Below the pieces are notes generated by a model. That model was not told where the DNA came from, did not search any database, and saw only the letters and a program-made list of their open reading frames with translations. A program made the translations under genes and the position numbers. This document shows positions 36,647 through 44,205 of a stretch of DNA of 53,230 bases, one piece after another. This stretch comes from Porticoccus sp033791605. GTDB lineage: Bacteria; Pseudomonadota; Gammaproteobacteria; Pseudomonadales; Porticoccaceae. Numbering within the stretch: the first letter of the stretch is position 1; every line of letters starts with the position of its first letter. The stretch spans positions 1 to 53,230 of the forward strand of contig JASJGJ010000057.1 of assembly GCA_033791605.1 (NCBI GenBank), read 5' to 3'.

Positions 36647-37915
36647 TTATAACGTCAAAAAGTCATCAGCCCGGGCCTGACTTACCCGCTGCTTAAATTC
36701 ATCCAATTTAATAGCGTAAAACATCAGCACCATGCATCCGGCGAGTACGCCATAGAGCAACATGAAGCAAGAACTCCGAATACCGGTTTGATCGGCAGCA
36801 ATACCGAACAGAATGGGTAGAGAAAATCCTCCCAAAGCACCAATAGCACTAACCGCACCACCAACAGCACCCACGTTATCTGGGTAGTAGTCATAAATGA
36901 TTCGGTAAATACTTGCCTTGCCAAACCCCATGGCCAACCCCACCACAAAGGTCAACAACACAAACAGCCACAACGAGATCCGAACATCCAAAAATAGATC
37001 ACGCTCAATACCATGAATAGTCATGGTCGTGGGTGGGTACGACAGGAAAAAAAGGCAGACCAAACAAACCCAAAATACCAACCAGTTCATTCGGCGAGCA
37101 CCAAAATTATCAGCAAACCAACCACCTAATGCCCGAACAATGGCCGCAGGCAAGGTAAACAATAACGTCACGAATGACGCTGTTTTAAGGTCAAGGCCAT
37201 ACTCACCGACGTAGTATTGAGGCAGCCATAACGTCAAAGCTAGAAACCCACCAAACACAAAGTAGTAGTAGAGACCAAAACGCCACACTCTTAGCTCTCT
37301 CAGTGGGCGAAGCCCTTCCGCCAGGGGTCGTATTTCTTTTTTGTCTTGGCGTTTTGGGGCCGGACGAGTAAAAACCCAGAACAAAACAGCAACCACAAGC
37401 AATACAACACCGTAGTAATTTGGAACTGCCTTCCAGCCATAATTAAGAATAATGATTGGGGCTACGAGATTGGTAATAGCGGCACCTGCATTGCCGGCAC
37501 CAAAGATACCCATCGCCGTACCCTGCAGCGCACCTTCGAACCAACTTGAGACATAGCTCACACCAGTAGCAAAGGTTCCCCCAGAAATACCGAGAACCAA
37601 GCCAAACCCTAAAAATTGACCGAAAGTTTCAGCATAAGGCAAAGTAAAAAGAGATAACGCAACAATGAGAGTCTGAGAAAAAAAGATGACTCTGGCACTA
37701 AACCGCTCGACCAAAATACCGCATACAAGGCAGGCAACAGCACCAGTTAGAATGGGTGTGGCCAACAATACCCCAAACGCCGTATCGGTCAGATGGAGAT
37801 CTTCCCGAATTTGTAACCCTAGAATGGCAAACAGAGTCCATGCTGCAAAGTTGGCAGCAAATGCCACTGTACATACACCTAATCCGTACCATTTTTGATT
37901 GTTAATTGCAGTCAT
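36647..37915 (-). CDS. narK1: NarK1-type nitrate transporter
   Basis: This is a major facilitator of 422 residues and 12 helices, first in the narK1K2GHJI unit. Typical stretches are the N-terminal WYGLGVCTVAFAANFAAWTLFA, GISGGTFATGVSYVSSWF, GIFGAGNAGAAITNLVAP (nitrate signature-like) and GKASIYRIIYDYYPDNVGAVGGAVSAIGALGGF. By position and subfamily it should be the nitrate/proton symporter that starts uptake. Upstream are a -10-like TACATT, an FNR/Anr box and a NarL pair. There is no clear ribosome site before ATG 37915. Confidence 0.9.
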   Translation of the reverse strand: MTAINNQKWYGLGVCTVAFAANFAAWTLFAILGLQIREDLHLTDTAFGVLLATPILTGAVACLVCGILVERFSARVIFFSQTLIVALSLFTLPYAETFGQFLGFGLVLGISGGTFATGVSYVSSWFEGALQGTAMGIFGAGNAGAAITNLVAPIIILNYGWKAVPNYYGVVLLVVAVLFWVFTRPAPKRQDKKEIRPLAEGLRPLRELRVWRFGLYYYFVFGGFLALTLWLPQYYVGEYGLDLKTASFVTLLFTLPAAIVRALGGWFADNFGARRMNWLVFWVCLVCLFFLSYPPTTMTIHGIERDLFLDVRISLWLFVLLTFVVGLAMGFGKASIYRIIYDYYPDNVGAVGGAVSAIGALGGFSLPILFGIAADQTGIRSSCFMLLYGVLAGCMVLMFYAIKLDEFKQRVSQARADDFLTL

Positions 37916-37946
37916 GGGGTATTAACTGATTCAATAATATGAACCA

Positions 37947-37952
37947 AATGTA
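37947..37952 (-). promoter_or_regulatory. Candidate -10 element of narK1
   Basis: On the minus strand this reads TACATT, placed where a class II FNR-dependent promoter would have its -10 if the start of transcription is near 37940, 41.5 bases from the centre of the FNR/Anr box. Confidence 0.45.
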
Positions 37953-37974
37953 GTGACACGCGACTTTTTGAGAC

Positions 37975-37988
37975 ATGACCTGCGTCAA
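37975..37988 (-). promoter_or_regulatory. FNR/Anr-type box upstream of narK1
   Basis: ATGACCTGCGTCAA matches the TTGAY-N4-RTCAA consensus at nine of ten positions. It is centred at 37981.5, 66 bases upstream of the narK1 ATG, which fits activation from about -41.5. It could also act on the divergent narX promoter. Confidence 0.7.
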
Positions 37989-37998
37989 GTAACCCTTT

Positions 37999-38010
37999 GT
38001 CAGCGCTGAC
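37999..38010. promoter_or_regulatory. Perfect 12-base palindrome in the narK1-narX gap
   Basis: GTCAGCGCTGAC is a perfect dyad located between the FNR/Anr box and the NarL pair. The factor that would bind is unknown to me. Confidence 0.4.
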
Positions 38011-38026
38011 ACGAACCCCAAACATA

Positions 38027-38042
38027 TACCACTAGAGTGGTA
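38027..38042. promoter_or_regulatory. NarL-type 7-2-7 inverted heptamer pair (narK1/narX)
   Basis: TACCACT-AG-AGTGGTA is a perfect 7-2-7 arrangement of the NarL heptamer TACYNMT. The centre at 38034.5 is 53 bases from the FNR/Anr box centre, placing it near -94 for narK1. It is also about 110 bases upstream of narX. Confidence 0.75.
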
Positions 38043-38088
38043 GTATAAAAACCTTAGATTTTCAAAAAAAAACAATGGGTTATAAAAA

Positions 38089-38094
38089 TATAAT
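38089..38094 (+). promoter_or_regulatory. Candidate -10 element of narX
   Basis: A perfect TATAAT lies 50 bases before the narX start. No clear -35 hexamer is visible at the usual spacing (it is A-rich), so the promoter may depend on an activator. Confidence 0.4.
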
Positions 38095-38144
38095 CAAGAA
38101 ATTAGTCACTTGGCCAAACAGCTAAATATTTAGTGGTAAAGACA

Positions 38145-40022
38145 ATGATTAAAATGATCTCTGGAAAAAAACTACGATTCTCCCAATCTATCGCTATCCA
38201 GGTGCTAATCCCAATGGTTGTCATTGGGATGCTGGCATTAGCCAGTATGCTGGTATCTCTTTTGGTGACACTGAATACTCAGCACGATGCAGAAGCCATT
38301 AATGTTGCCGGCTCCATGCGTATGCAGTCATACCGTATTGCTGTGCTATTACAGCAACCTACAAGCAGTGAAATAGCGCGTAAAAACATAGCCAAAGAGT
38401 TATCTGCAGAACAACAATTATTTTCCCAAAAGCTTTACCAATCCAGTATTTCTAAAGCGGCGGATAAAGCGGGTCGAGGTGAAATTAAAGATCGCTACAT
38501 CGAGGTTGCGGAAAACTGGGAACAGAATATTTTTCCCACTTTTTTTTCTCTCATCTCAACCCAACCTATCACCACTGAACAAATTCATAGCGCCAGTGAA
38601 CAGTATCTGTTTCAAGTAAATAATCATGTGAAAAAAATTGACAACCTAGTCCTCAGCATCCAAAAAAATACTGAGGAAAAAATTGAATTACTGGGTATTT
38701 ATGAAGGCCTGAGTATTTTTCTTTCCTTTCTGGCTTTGGTTTTTATTGTGATGCGTGCTGATCAAAACCTAGTAAAGCCCTTAAAAGATTTGGTTCGAGC
38801 TGCAGAACATACTAGTGTCGGCGATTTTTCTTATCGAACTTACTACGAAGGGGTTAACGAAATAGGTCTACTCTGCGGTACTTTCAATGATATGTCGGCT
38901 AGTCTGGCACGGCACTATCGAAAACTTGAAGACTTAGTCAACGATAAAACAGCTCAATTACAACAATCTAATCAGGTGCTAGATTTTCTATACAACACCG
39001 CACAACAGCTATCTGACGGGACAATCAACAAACAAACTCTCACCAATATGGTGACAGACCTAAAAAAACTGACAACCGTTCCACAGCTGTCACTATGTAT
39101 CATCAATGAGGCCAGCACCGAAAAATATGATTTAATTCTACCTGATGATGAACAACACCCCTGCCAACTTGAAGACTGTGTAAACTGCTTTACGCGCTCT
39201 GAAAAAGAACGCCCCATCCAAAGTGATTTTTGTTTTCCCATAGAAGATGGCAATAAAAACTTTGGCTTTCTCTATATTAAAGCTGGGCAGAATTCACCTC
39301 TAGAAGCTTGGCAGCAACGATTGTTTGAGTCCGTTGTAGATCACCTTTCATTTGCCATGGCATTACAATATCGAGAAGGCTTAAATCGGCGATTAATGTT
39401 ATTTGAAGAGCGTTCAATTATTGCGCGAGAGTTACATGACTCACTAGCCCAATCCCTCTCTTATATGAAGATGCAAGTGGCTCGAATTTCCAAACTTTTT
39501 GAACGGAATGCTCCAGAAGATAAGGTTCGAGAGGGTCTTGAAGATTTGCAGCAAGGAATGAATGCTGCCTATAAGCACCTGCGGGAATTGTTAACCACTT
39601 TCCGTCTGAAGCTGGATGCACCAACACTCTACTTAGCATTAAAAATGACCGTCGATGAGTTCGACAAAATGAACAGAGATATTGAGGTAGTACTAAACTA
39701 CTCACTCGACCATTGCCCACTTTCAGCTAATGAAGACATTCATGTACTTCAAATTATCCGTGAAGCGATGACCAATGCGGTCAATCATTCAAAGGCCAGT
39801 CGCATTGAATTGAAATGCAAAAATAACGAGAACAATAAGTTTATGTTTAGCGTCGTGGATAACGGCATAGGCATGCCAGAAAATCCTTACAAAAACTATC
39901 ACTACGGGCTTTCCACCATGCAAGAACGCGCGAAACTCGTAGATGGAGAACTGGACATTAGCGCCGTTGATGGTACTGGAACAACCGTTTCATTAACCTT
40001 TACTCCAGAAGCATTTTGCTAA
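38145..40022 (+). CDS. narX: Nitrate/nitrite sensor histidine kinase
   Basis: This is a membrane sensor that phosphorylates NarL in response to nitrate. It has 625 residues from ATG 38145; an in-frame GTG at 38133 is a weaker alternative. The order is helix 1 (about 15-42), a periplasmic sensor with the P-box (AEAINVAGSMRMQSYR) and helix 2 (about 185-205). A HAMP linker follows (NLVKPLKDLVRAAEHTSVGDF), then a central module with a cysteine cluster (CQLEDCVNCF plus FCFP). The HisKA_3 phosphoacceptor His is near 431 (ARELHDSLAQSLSYMKM), and the ATPase domain has REAMTNAVNHSKAS and VDNGIGMP. The cysteine cluster favours NarX over NarQ. It overlaps or abuts narL. Confidence 0.94.
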   Translation: MIKMISGKKLRFSQSIAIQVLIPMVVIGMLALASMLVSLLVTLNTQHDAEAINVAGSMRMQSYRIAVLLQQPTSSEIARKNIAKELSAEQQLFSQKLYQSSISKAADKAGRGEIKDRYIEVAENWEQNIFPTFFSLISTQPITTEQIHSASEQYLFQVNNHVKKIDNLVLSIQKNTEEKIELLGIYEGLSIFLSFLALVFIVMRADQNLVKPLKDLVRAAEHTSVGDFSYRTYYEGVNEIGLLCGTFNDMSASLARHYRKLEDLVNDKTAQLQQSNQVLDFLYNTAQQLSDGTINKQTLTNMVTDLKKLTTVPQLSLCIINEASTEKYDLILPDDEQHPCQLEDCVNCFTRSEKERPIQSDFCFPIEDGNKNFGFLYIKAGQNSPLEAWQQRLFESVVDHLSFAMALQYREGLNRRLMLFEERSIIARELHDSLAQSLSYMKMQVARISKLFERNAPEDKVREGLEDLQQGMNAAYKHLRELLTTFRLKLDAPTLYLALKMTVDEFDKMNRDIEVVLNYSLDHCPLSANEDIHVLQIIREAMTNAVNHSKASRIELKCKNNENNKFMFSVVDNGIGMPENPYKNYHYGLSTMQERAKLVDGELDISAVDGTGTTVSLTFTPEAFC

Positions 40023-40135
40023 AATCAGCTATAACAGTAAAAACTGAGCAAGATCAATTAGCCATGAAGTCCATAGTATTAGACTGCGATAAAATCCAGC
40101 TCTGCAAAATACAAAAACCTCTCGAGGGGATTAGA

Positions 40136-40786
40136 GTGAATGAAATCAAAAGTAAATTAATTCTCGTAGACGATCACCCCCTGTTACGAAAGGGTGTACG
40201 ACAGCTGGTTGAGCTAGAAGATGACATGGAGGTTGTCGGCGAAGCAAGCAATGGTGCAGATGCCGTTGTTCTAGTTCGAGAGAAAGAGGCAGATCTAGTC
40301 CTTCTCGACCTCTCTATGAAGGGAATGGATGGCATTGAAACCTTACAAGCCATGCGTGATATAGGTATCAGTTGTCGAATTGTTGTCTTTACCGTATCCG
40401 ATGACACCACTGATGTCGTTACCGCACTAAAAGCAGGAGCAGATGGCTATCTTCTGAAAGATATGGAGCCAGAAAGACTCGTAGACAGAATCCGTGAAGC
40501 TTGCTCCGGAAAACTTGTACTTTCAGAAGAATTAACGGAAGTCCTAGCCAGGTCCTTTCGTGATGACTCAGCTAAAGGCCTAGGTGACGGCTACAACTCT
40601 CTAACTCGAAGGGAAAAAGAAATTTTAAAAATGGTCGCGGAAGGGTTAAGCAATAAAATGATTGGCCGACAACTAAATATTGCTGAATCTACGGTAAAAG
40701 TACATGTGAAACACCTACTAAAAAAACTCGGTTTACGCTCAAGAGTTGAAGCGGCCGTCTGGGCCGTTGAGAACAGAGTAAAATAA
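40136..40786 (+). CDS. narL: Nitrate/nitrite response regulator NarL
   Basis: This is a DNA-binding response regulator of nitrate respiration. It has 216 residues from GTG 40136, exactly the length of E. coli NarL. The frame is open back to 40016 inside narX, but the GTG has a GAGGGG site seven bases upstream and the receiver starts right after it. The acidic pair is Asp12-Asp13, the phosphoacceptor Asp58 (LLDLSMKGMDG), with the conserved Lys in YLLKDMEP. The C-terminal LuxR-type HTH is SLTRREKEILKMVAEGLSNKMIGRQL...STVKVHVKHLLKKL. The NarL-type sites at 38027 and 44049 are its likely targets. Confidence 0.95.
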   Translation: MNEIKSKLILVDDHPLLRKGVRQLVELEDDMEVVGEASNGADAVVLVREKEADLVLLDLSMKGMDGIETLQAMRDIGISCRIVVFTVSDDTTDVVTALKAGADGYLLKDMEPERLVDRIREACSGKLVLSEELTEVLARSFRDDSAKGLGDGYNSLTRREKEILKMVAEGLSNKMIGRQLNIAESTVKVHVKHLLKKLGLRSRVEAAVWAVENRVK

Positions 40787-40837
40787 CTCCAGCCAGCGCC
40801 TTCAGAAAATGACTACCTGAGAGAATAACCATTGCCT

Positions 40838-41314
40838 ATGAAAACCACCGTTGCTGAAAAACTAATAGGCCACGTAGAACCCTTATTATTTTCCGCACTA
40901 AGAATCACCCCATTTCATCCACAGAAAATTGTATTAGAATATTTATTAAAACAGCTTCTACTGGAGCCTATTGCCGAGGGTGACCTAGAATTTCTTTCCA
41001 GAAAAACCCTAAAAATATCAGTAGCCGATGCCGGTATTGGCTGGCGGCTGAGCTACCCTAACGGTCAATTAAAAATCCAACCATTAAACGGACCTGCTGA
41101 CGCCACCATTACCGGCAATGCCAGAGCTTTTATCTTACTTGCGTCAAGACAAGAAGATCCAGATACTCTGTTTTTCCACAGGGAACTTAGCATTGAAGGG
41201 GACACAGAAGTGGGGCTAGAAGTGAAAAATATACTGGATAGTATTGAGCTTGATGTACTGCCATCAATTATCCAGCACACGTTGAAAAATGTAGGGAAGA
41301 TAGCAGCCAATTAA
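40838..41314 (+). CDS. ubiT: Anaerobic ubiquinone biosynthesis accessory factor UbiT (SCP2 domain)
   Basis: This lipid-binding SCP2-domain protein is needed for oxygen-independent ubiquinone synthesis, with UbiU and UbiV. It has 158 residues. The stretch DPDTLFFHRELSIEGDTEVGLEVKN is almost the E. coli UbiT (YhbT) sequence, as is LLKQLLLEPIAEGDLEFL. A TTG at 40832 with GAGAG eight bases upstream is an alternative start. It follows narL by about 50 bases on the same strand, so NarX, NarL and UbiT are probably one transcript. It converges on ubiV. Confidence 0.93.
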   Translation: MKTTVAEKLIGHVEPLLFSALRITPFHPQKIVLEYLLKQLLLEPIAEGDLEFLSRKTLKISVADAGIGWRLSYPNGQLKIQPLNGPADATITGNARAFILLASRQEDPDTLFFHRELSIEGDTEVGLEVKNILDSIELDVLPSIIQHTLKNVGKIAAN

Positions 41315-41359
41315 ACTAAGAGGGAAAAAATAATTCATGTAAAAATGTAAGCAGGTTTT

Positions 41360-42265
41360 CTAACTTGACGTTAATGTTTCCATTCCTGGCTGGCCAAACC
41401 AATAGCCATTACAAAATTCAGGGTTCTTCACATCACTAGCAATCAAATCAACGGGGATGGTTTCACCCCGTATTACCCGAGAAAACTTCTCTACCACCTC
41501 AAAGGTGCCCGTACTACTCGGACTAATGCGCATAACATCTACTCCGATATCAGCCATATTCGAATATTCATTCATCAGGTTATAAATTTGAGCCGATTGG
41601 GTCTGGATTCCGTTGATAGTAAATAACGACTGATTTTCCTGTGTTTGAAGTGGTATCCCATCTGGATACTCCAAACATTTTAACTGGCAATTATCCTTCG
41701 CTAGCCCTTTACAACGCGCAGTAAAACATCGCGCTGAGTAAGCCAAGGGTAATCGTCCATAACTAAAAATTTCTGTTTCTATACTCTCTGAAAATCCCAT
41801 TTTTTTTACATCCATAAGAATGTTTTCCAGAGCTGTACGGTTTAGCTCCACTGGCATTATCCATCGTTTTAACCCCGCCCGATAAAGCGTCCTCAGAGTA
41901 TAGGCGTTGTAGATATTGATGGATGTTCCCGCCACAAAGGGCAGCTTCTTCTCAGACATCAGTTCCACTGCTGCCATATCGTTTGCTTCGATCAAGCATC
42001 CGCTGTTTTCACAAATTTTTCTCAGGGTTGAAAGCTCAGAACGAGCCTCAATTAATGCCAAGGTAGAAACCACGACCTCTTTTCCCGACTCCGCTAATTC
42101 TGCAGCTAGCATCAACCAATCAAGTGTACGTAATTCCTGACGTTTAGAGCAGACCATCTCTCCCAAGTAAATAATTTCAACCTGGGATTGAATAGCCTGC
42201 TGATAGAAATCAGCAACCTTTTGATGTGGCCAGTAGTATAAAACTGGACCCAAAGATAATTTCAT
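41360..42265 (-). CDS. ubiV: UbiV, U32-type Fe-S protein for oxygen-independent ubiquinone hydroxylation
   Basis: This U32 peptidase-family protein forms a heterodimer with UbiU and carries out O2-independent ring hydroxylations in ubiquinone synthesis. It has 301 residues from ATG 42265. The frame extends upstream inside ubiU to 42439, but MKLSLGPVLYYW is the family N-terminus. The 4Fe-4S ligands Cys39, Cys180, Cys193 and Cys197 fall at exactly the positions known for E. coli UbiV. It lies 28 bases after ubiU. Confidence 0.95.
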   Translation of the reverse strand: MKLSLGPVLYYWPHQKVADFYQQAIQSQVEIIYLGEMVCSKRQELRTLDWLMLAAELAESGKEVVVSTLALIEARSELSTLRKICENSGCLIEANDMAAVELMSEKKLPFVAGTSINIYNAYTLRTLYRAGLKRWIMPVELNRTALENILMDVKKMGFSESIETEIFSYGRLPLAYSARCFTARCKGLAKDNCQLKCLEYPDGIPLQTQENQSLFTINGIQTQSAQIYNLMNEYSNMADIGVDVMRISPSSTGTFEVVEKFSRVIRGETIPVDLIASDVKNPEFCNGYWFGQPGMETLTSS

Positions 42266-42293
42266 CGGCACACTCTTATTTGATTTGGATCTG

Positions 42294-43289
42294 TTATCTC
42301 CAAGGGCGTGAATATGCCCCAAGAGTCGTCTGGCTACCCTCAGAAACATTTGCCAGAGTATCAAGCCATTCACTCCGAGGGGTGAAATCACTACCCGTTT
42401 TTTTGTAATTATCCAGCGCCTCTCGCCACACTCTGACAACTTGCTCTACGTAGACAGGGCTACGTTGTCGCCCTTCAATCTTTATAGCCTTGATACCCAC
42501 GGCATCTAACTGAGGAATCAATTGCAAAGTATTAAGACTGGTAGGCTCTTCCAGTGCATTGTAGGTATTACCTTCTACCCTAAAGCGACCCTTACAAAGC
42601 GTTGGGTAACCCGCATTTTCACCCTCACTAAAGCGGTCTATAAGCACACTATTTAAACGAGACTCTCGGCCTTGACCTGTCTCCTCCCAACGTACTGCAC
42701 TAGCAGGAGAACAAGCACCACTCCTATTCGGCGACTCACGTGTAACATAAGAAGACAAATGACAGCGTCCCTCAACCATGATACACAGGCTACCAAATCC
42801 AAATACTTCCAAATCCACAGGACTGTTAGCTGCGACCTGTTTCACCTGATCCAACGACAATACTCGGGGTAACACTGCCCGCTTTATATCAAAATTTTTT
42901 TTATAAAACTTCAATGCATCTATATTGGTTGCTGAACCCTGAACAGAGAGGTGAAGATTTAAATCCGGATAGCGTTGCCGCGCATAATCCAATACCCCTA
43001 TATCCGCAATGATCAAGGCATTGGCCTGCAACTCTGCAGCCTGATCTACGGCGGCCTGCCAACGAGACCAACTCTGGGGTTGTGGATAAGTGTTAATGGC
43101 AACAAACAACTTAACGTTATTCGCACGTACATATTCCAGTGCAGCTCGTGCCTTTCGGTCATTAAAGTTTAATCCCGCAAAATGCCGTGCATTAGTATCA
43201 TCTTTAAAACCGATATAAACCGCGTCGGCCCCGTTATCCACAGCAGCTTTTAACGCAGGCAGACTACCTGCCGGACAAACAAGTTCCAT
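42294..43289 (-). CDS. ubiU: UbiU, U32-type Fe-S protein for oxygen-independent ubiquinone hydroxylation
   Basis: This is the partner of UbiV. It has 331 residues from ATG 43289, the same length as E. coli UbiU (YhbU). The 4Fe-4S ligands Cys169, Cys176, Cys193 and Cys232 match E. coli numbering exactly (FGSLCIMVEGRCHLSSY, GACSPA, PTLCKGR). The end EGSQTTLGAYSRPWR is typical. An ATG four codons upstream (43301) is an alternative start. The gene follows uspA on the same strand. Confidence 0.95.
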   Translation of the reverse strand: MELVCPAGSLPALKAAVDNGADAVYIGFKDDTNARHFAGLNFNDRKARAALEYVRANNVKLFVAINTYPQPQSWSRWQAAVDQAAELQANALIIADIGVLDYARQRYPDLNLHLSVQGSATNIDALKFYKKNFDIKRAVLPRVLSLDQVKQVAANSPVDLEVFGFGSLCIMVEGRCHLSSYVTRESPNRSGACSPASAVRWEETGQGRESRLNSVLIDRFSEGENAGYPTLCKGRFRVEGNTYNALEEPTSLNTLQLIPQLDAVGIKAIKIEGRQRSPVYVEQVVRVWREALDNYKKTGSDFTPRSEWLDTLANVSEGSQTTLGAYSRPWR

Positions 43290-43381
43290 ATTGGTTTCCA
43301 TTCAGAAATATTAAATGTTTAGGCCTAGATATCCCTAAAACTCTCTCGGTTTTTCGCACGCAAAAGAGCAAACACTGAAAC

Positions 43382-43822
43382 TTAATCATCCACTGGCACT
43401 AGTAGCACTTTTTGTTTTGCAAATTGAATAATTCCGGAAGCCGTTCCGCCAATCAGAGTATCGTAAAGCGGGCTATGACCATGATTTCCCAAAATAATTA
43501 AATCCGCATCCATTTCATTTGCAGCATGTGACAGCTGATGCGCTCTCACACCTTCCAAAATAATGGCTCGGCAGTTGATTCCCTCAGCTGAAATATTACG
43601 TGCCATGGTGTGAAGCTCATGAATCTCTTTGCCATAGGATTTGCTCAACTCATCCACGACTTTATTTTCTTCATCTTCTTCAACGCCTTCTGCCCCTGGC
43701 AATTCTGTTTCGACCGTAGCCAAGACCAATTCCGCGTCATAGGTCTTAGCTAAATCCTTGGCTACGTCCAAAATACCTTCGACATCAGAGCGTAAATCAA
43801 CAGCAACAAAAATTGTGTTCAT
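43382..43822 (-). CDS. Universal stress protein (UspA family)
   Basis: This protein has 146 residues from ATG 43822, which has a good AAGGTG site; the open frame reaches 43918 through the promoter. It has a Rossmann-like single Usp domain: VAVDLRSDVEGILDVAKDLA at the N-terminus and a C-terminal ATP-binding-type GNHGHSPLYDTLIGGTASGIIQFAKQKVLLVP. The loop ETELPGAEGVEEDEENK is acidic. It has its own FNR/Anr-type box and lies upstream of ubiU on the same strand (about 90 bases), so an anaerobically induced uspA-ubiU-ubiV unit is likely. Its specific role is unknown. Confidence 0.88.
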   Translation of the reverse strand: MNTIFVAVDLRSDVEGILDVAKDLAKTYDAELVLATVETELPGAEGVEEDEENKVVDELSKSYGKEIHELHTMARNISAEGINCRAIILEGVRAHQLSHAANEMDADLIILGNHGHSPLYDTLIGGTASGIIQFAKQKVLLVPVDD

Positions 43823-43894
43823 CTGACACACCTTCAGTTGGCAAATAAAAATATCTATTGATGTAAATACTGGTACCAAGCTGGTTTTTTTTAA

Positions 43895-43908
43895 TTGACG
43901 CATATCAA
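43895..43908 (-). promoter_or_regulatory. FNR/Anr-type box upstream of uspA-ubiUV
   Basis: TTGACGCATATCAA fully matches TTGAY-N4-RTCAA. It is centred about 80 bases upstream of the uspA ATG, fitting a start of transcription near 43860. Confidence 0.78.
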
Positions 43909-44048
43909 TGGTTGTCAAAACCTTAGGAGATAACTCTCACCTTTTAAGAAGTACCACCAAATAACCAGCTTGAAGCCGATATAGCAATGCCACCCCACAC
44001 AATACGACTAACTTATTGTTTATAAAAAAGTTTACCTAAAGAATACTG

Positions 44049-44064
44049 CACCACTTTAGTGGTA
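44049..44064. promoter_or_regulatory. NarL-type 7-2-7 inverted heptamer pair (narK3)
   Basis: CACCACT-TT-AGTGGTA has 7-2-7 spacing; the right heptamer is perfect and the left differs only at its first base. The centre at 44056.5 is 52 bases upstream of the FNR/Anr box of the next gene, the same layout as at narK1. It also lies in the shared gap with uspA. Confidence 0.72.
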
Positions 44065-44101
44065 TTTTAGGATAAATTGGTTAAATTTCAGGAAATTAAC
44101 G

Positions 44102-44115
44102 ATGACTTGGATCAA
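44102..44115 (+). promoter_or_regulatory. FNR/Anr-type box upstream of narK3
   Basis: ATGACTTGGATCAA matches TTGAY-N4-RTCAA at nine of ten positions, inside a longer dyad GACTTGGATCAAGTC. The expected start of transcription near 44150 has TTATCT (44142-44147) as a possible -10. This also argues that the coding region starts at 44206 rather than 44077. Confidence 0.7.
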
Positions 44116-44205
44116 GTCGTCTTTCCGTACAAATTATTAAATTATCTAAAGTATCTTTTTAATACCGGAGACAAAGACCCCGTCTTCCACGAGGAGAAGA
44201 ACACG

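Noticed and set aside
44077..44205. N-terminal extension of the third nitrate carrier
   Set aside because: It contains the FNR/Anr box and -10-like sequence, has no good ribosome site, and is hydrophilic and unlike carrier N-termini; ATG 44206 has GAGGAG.
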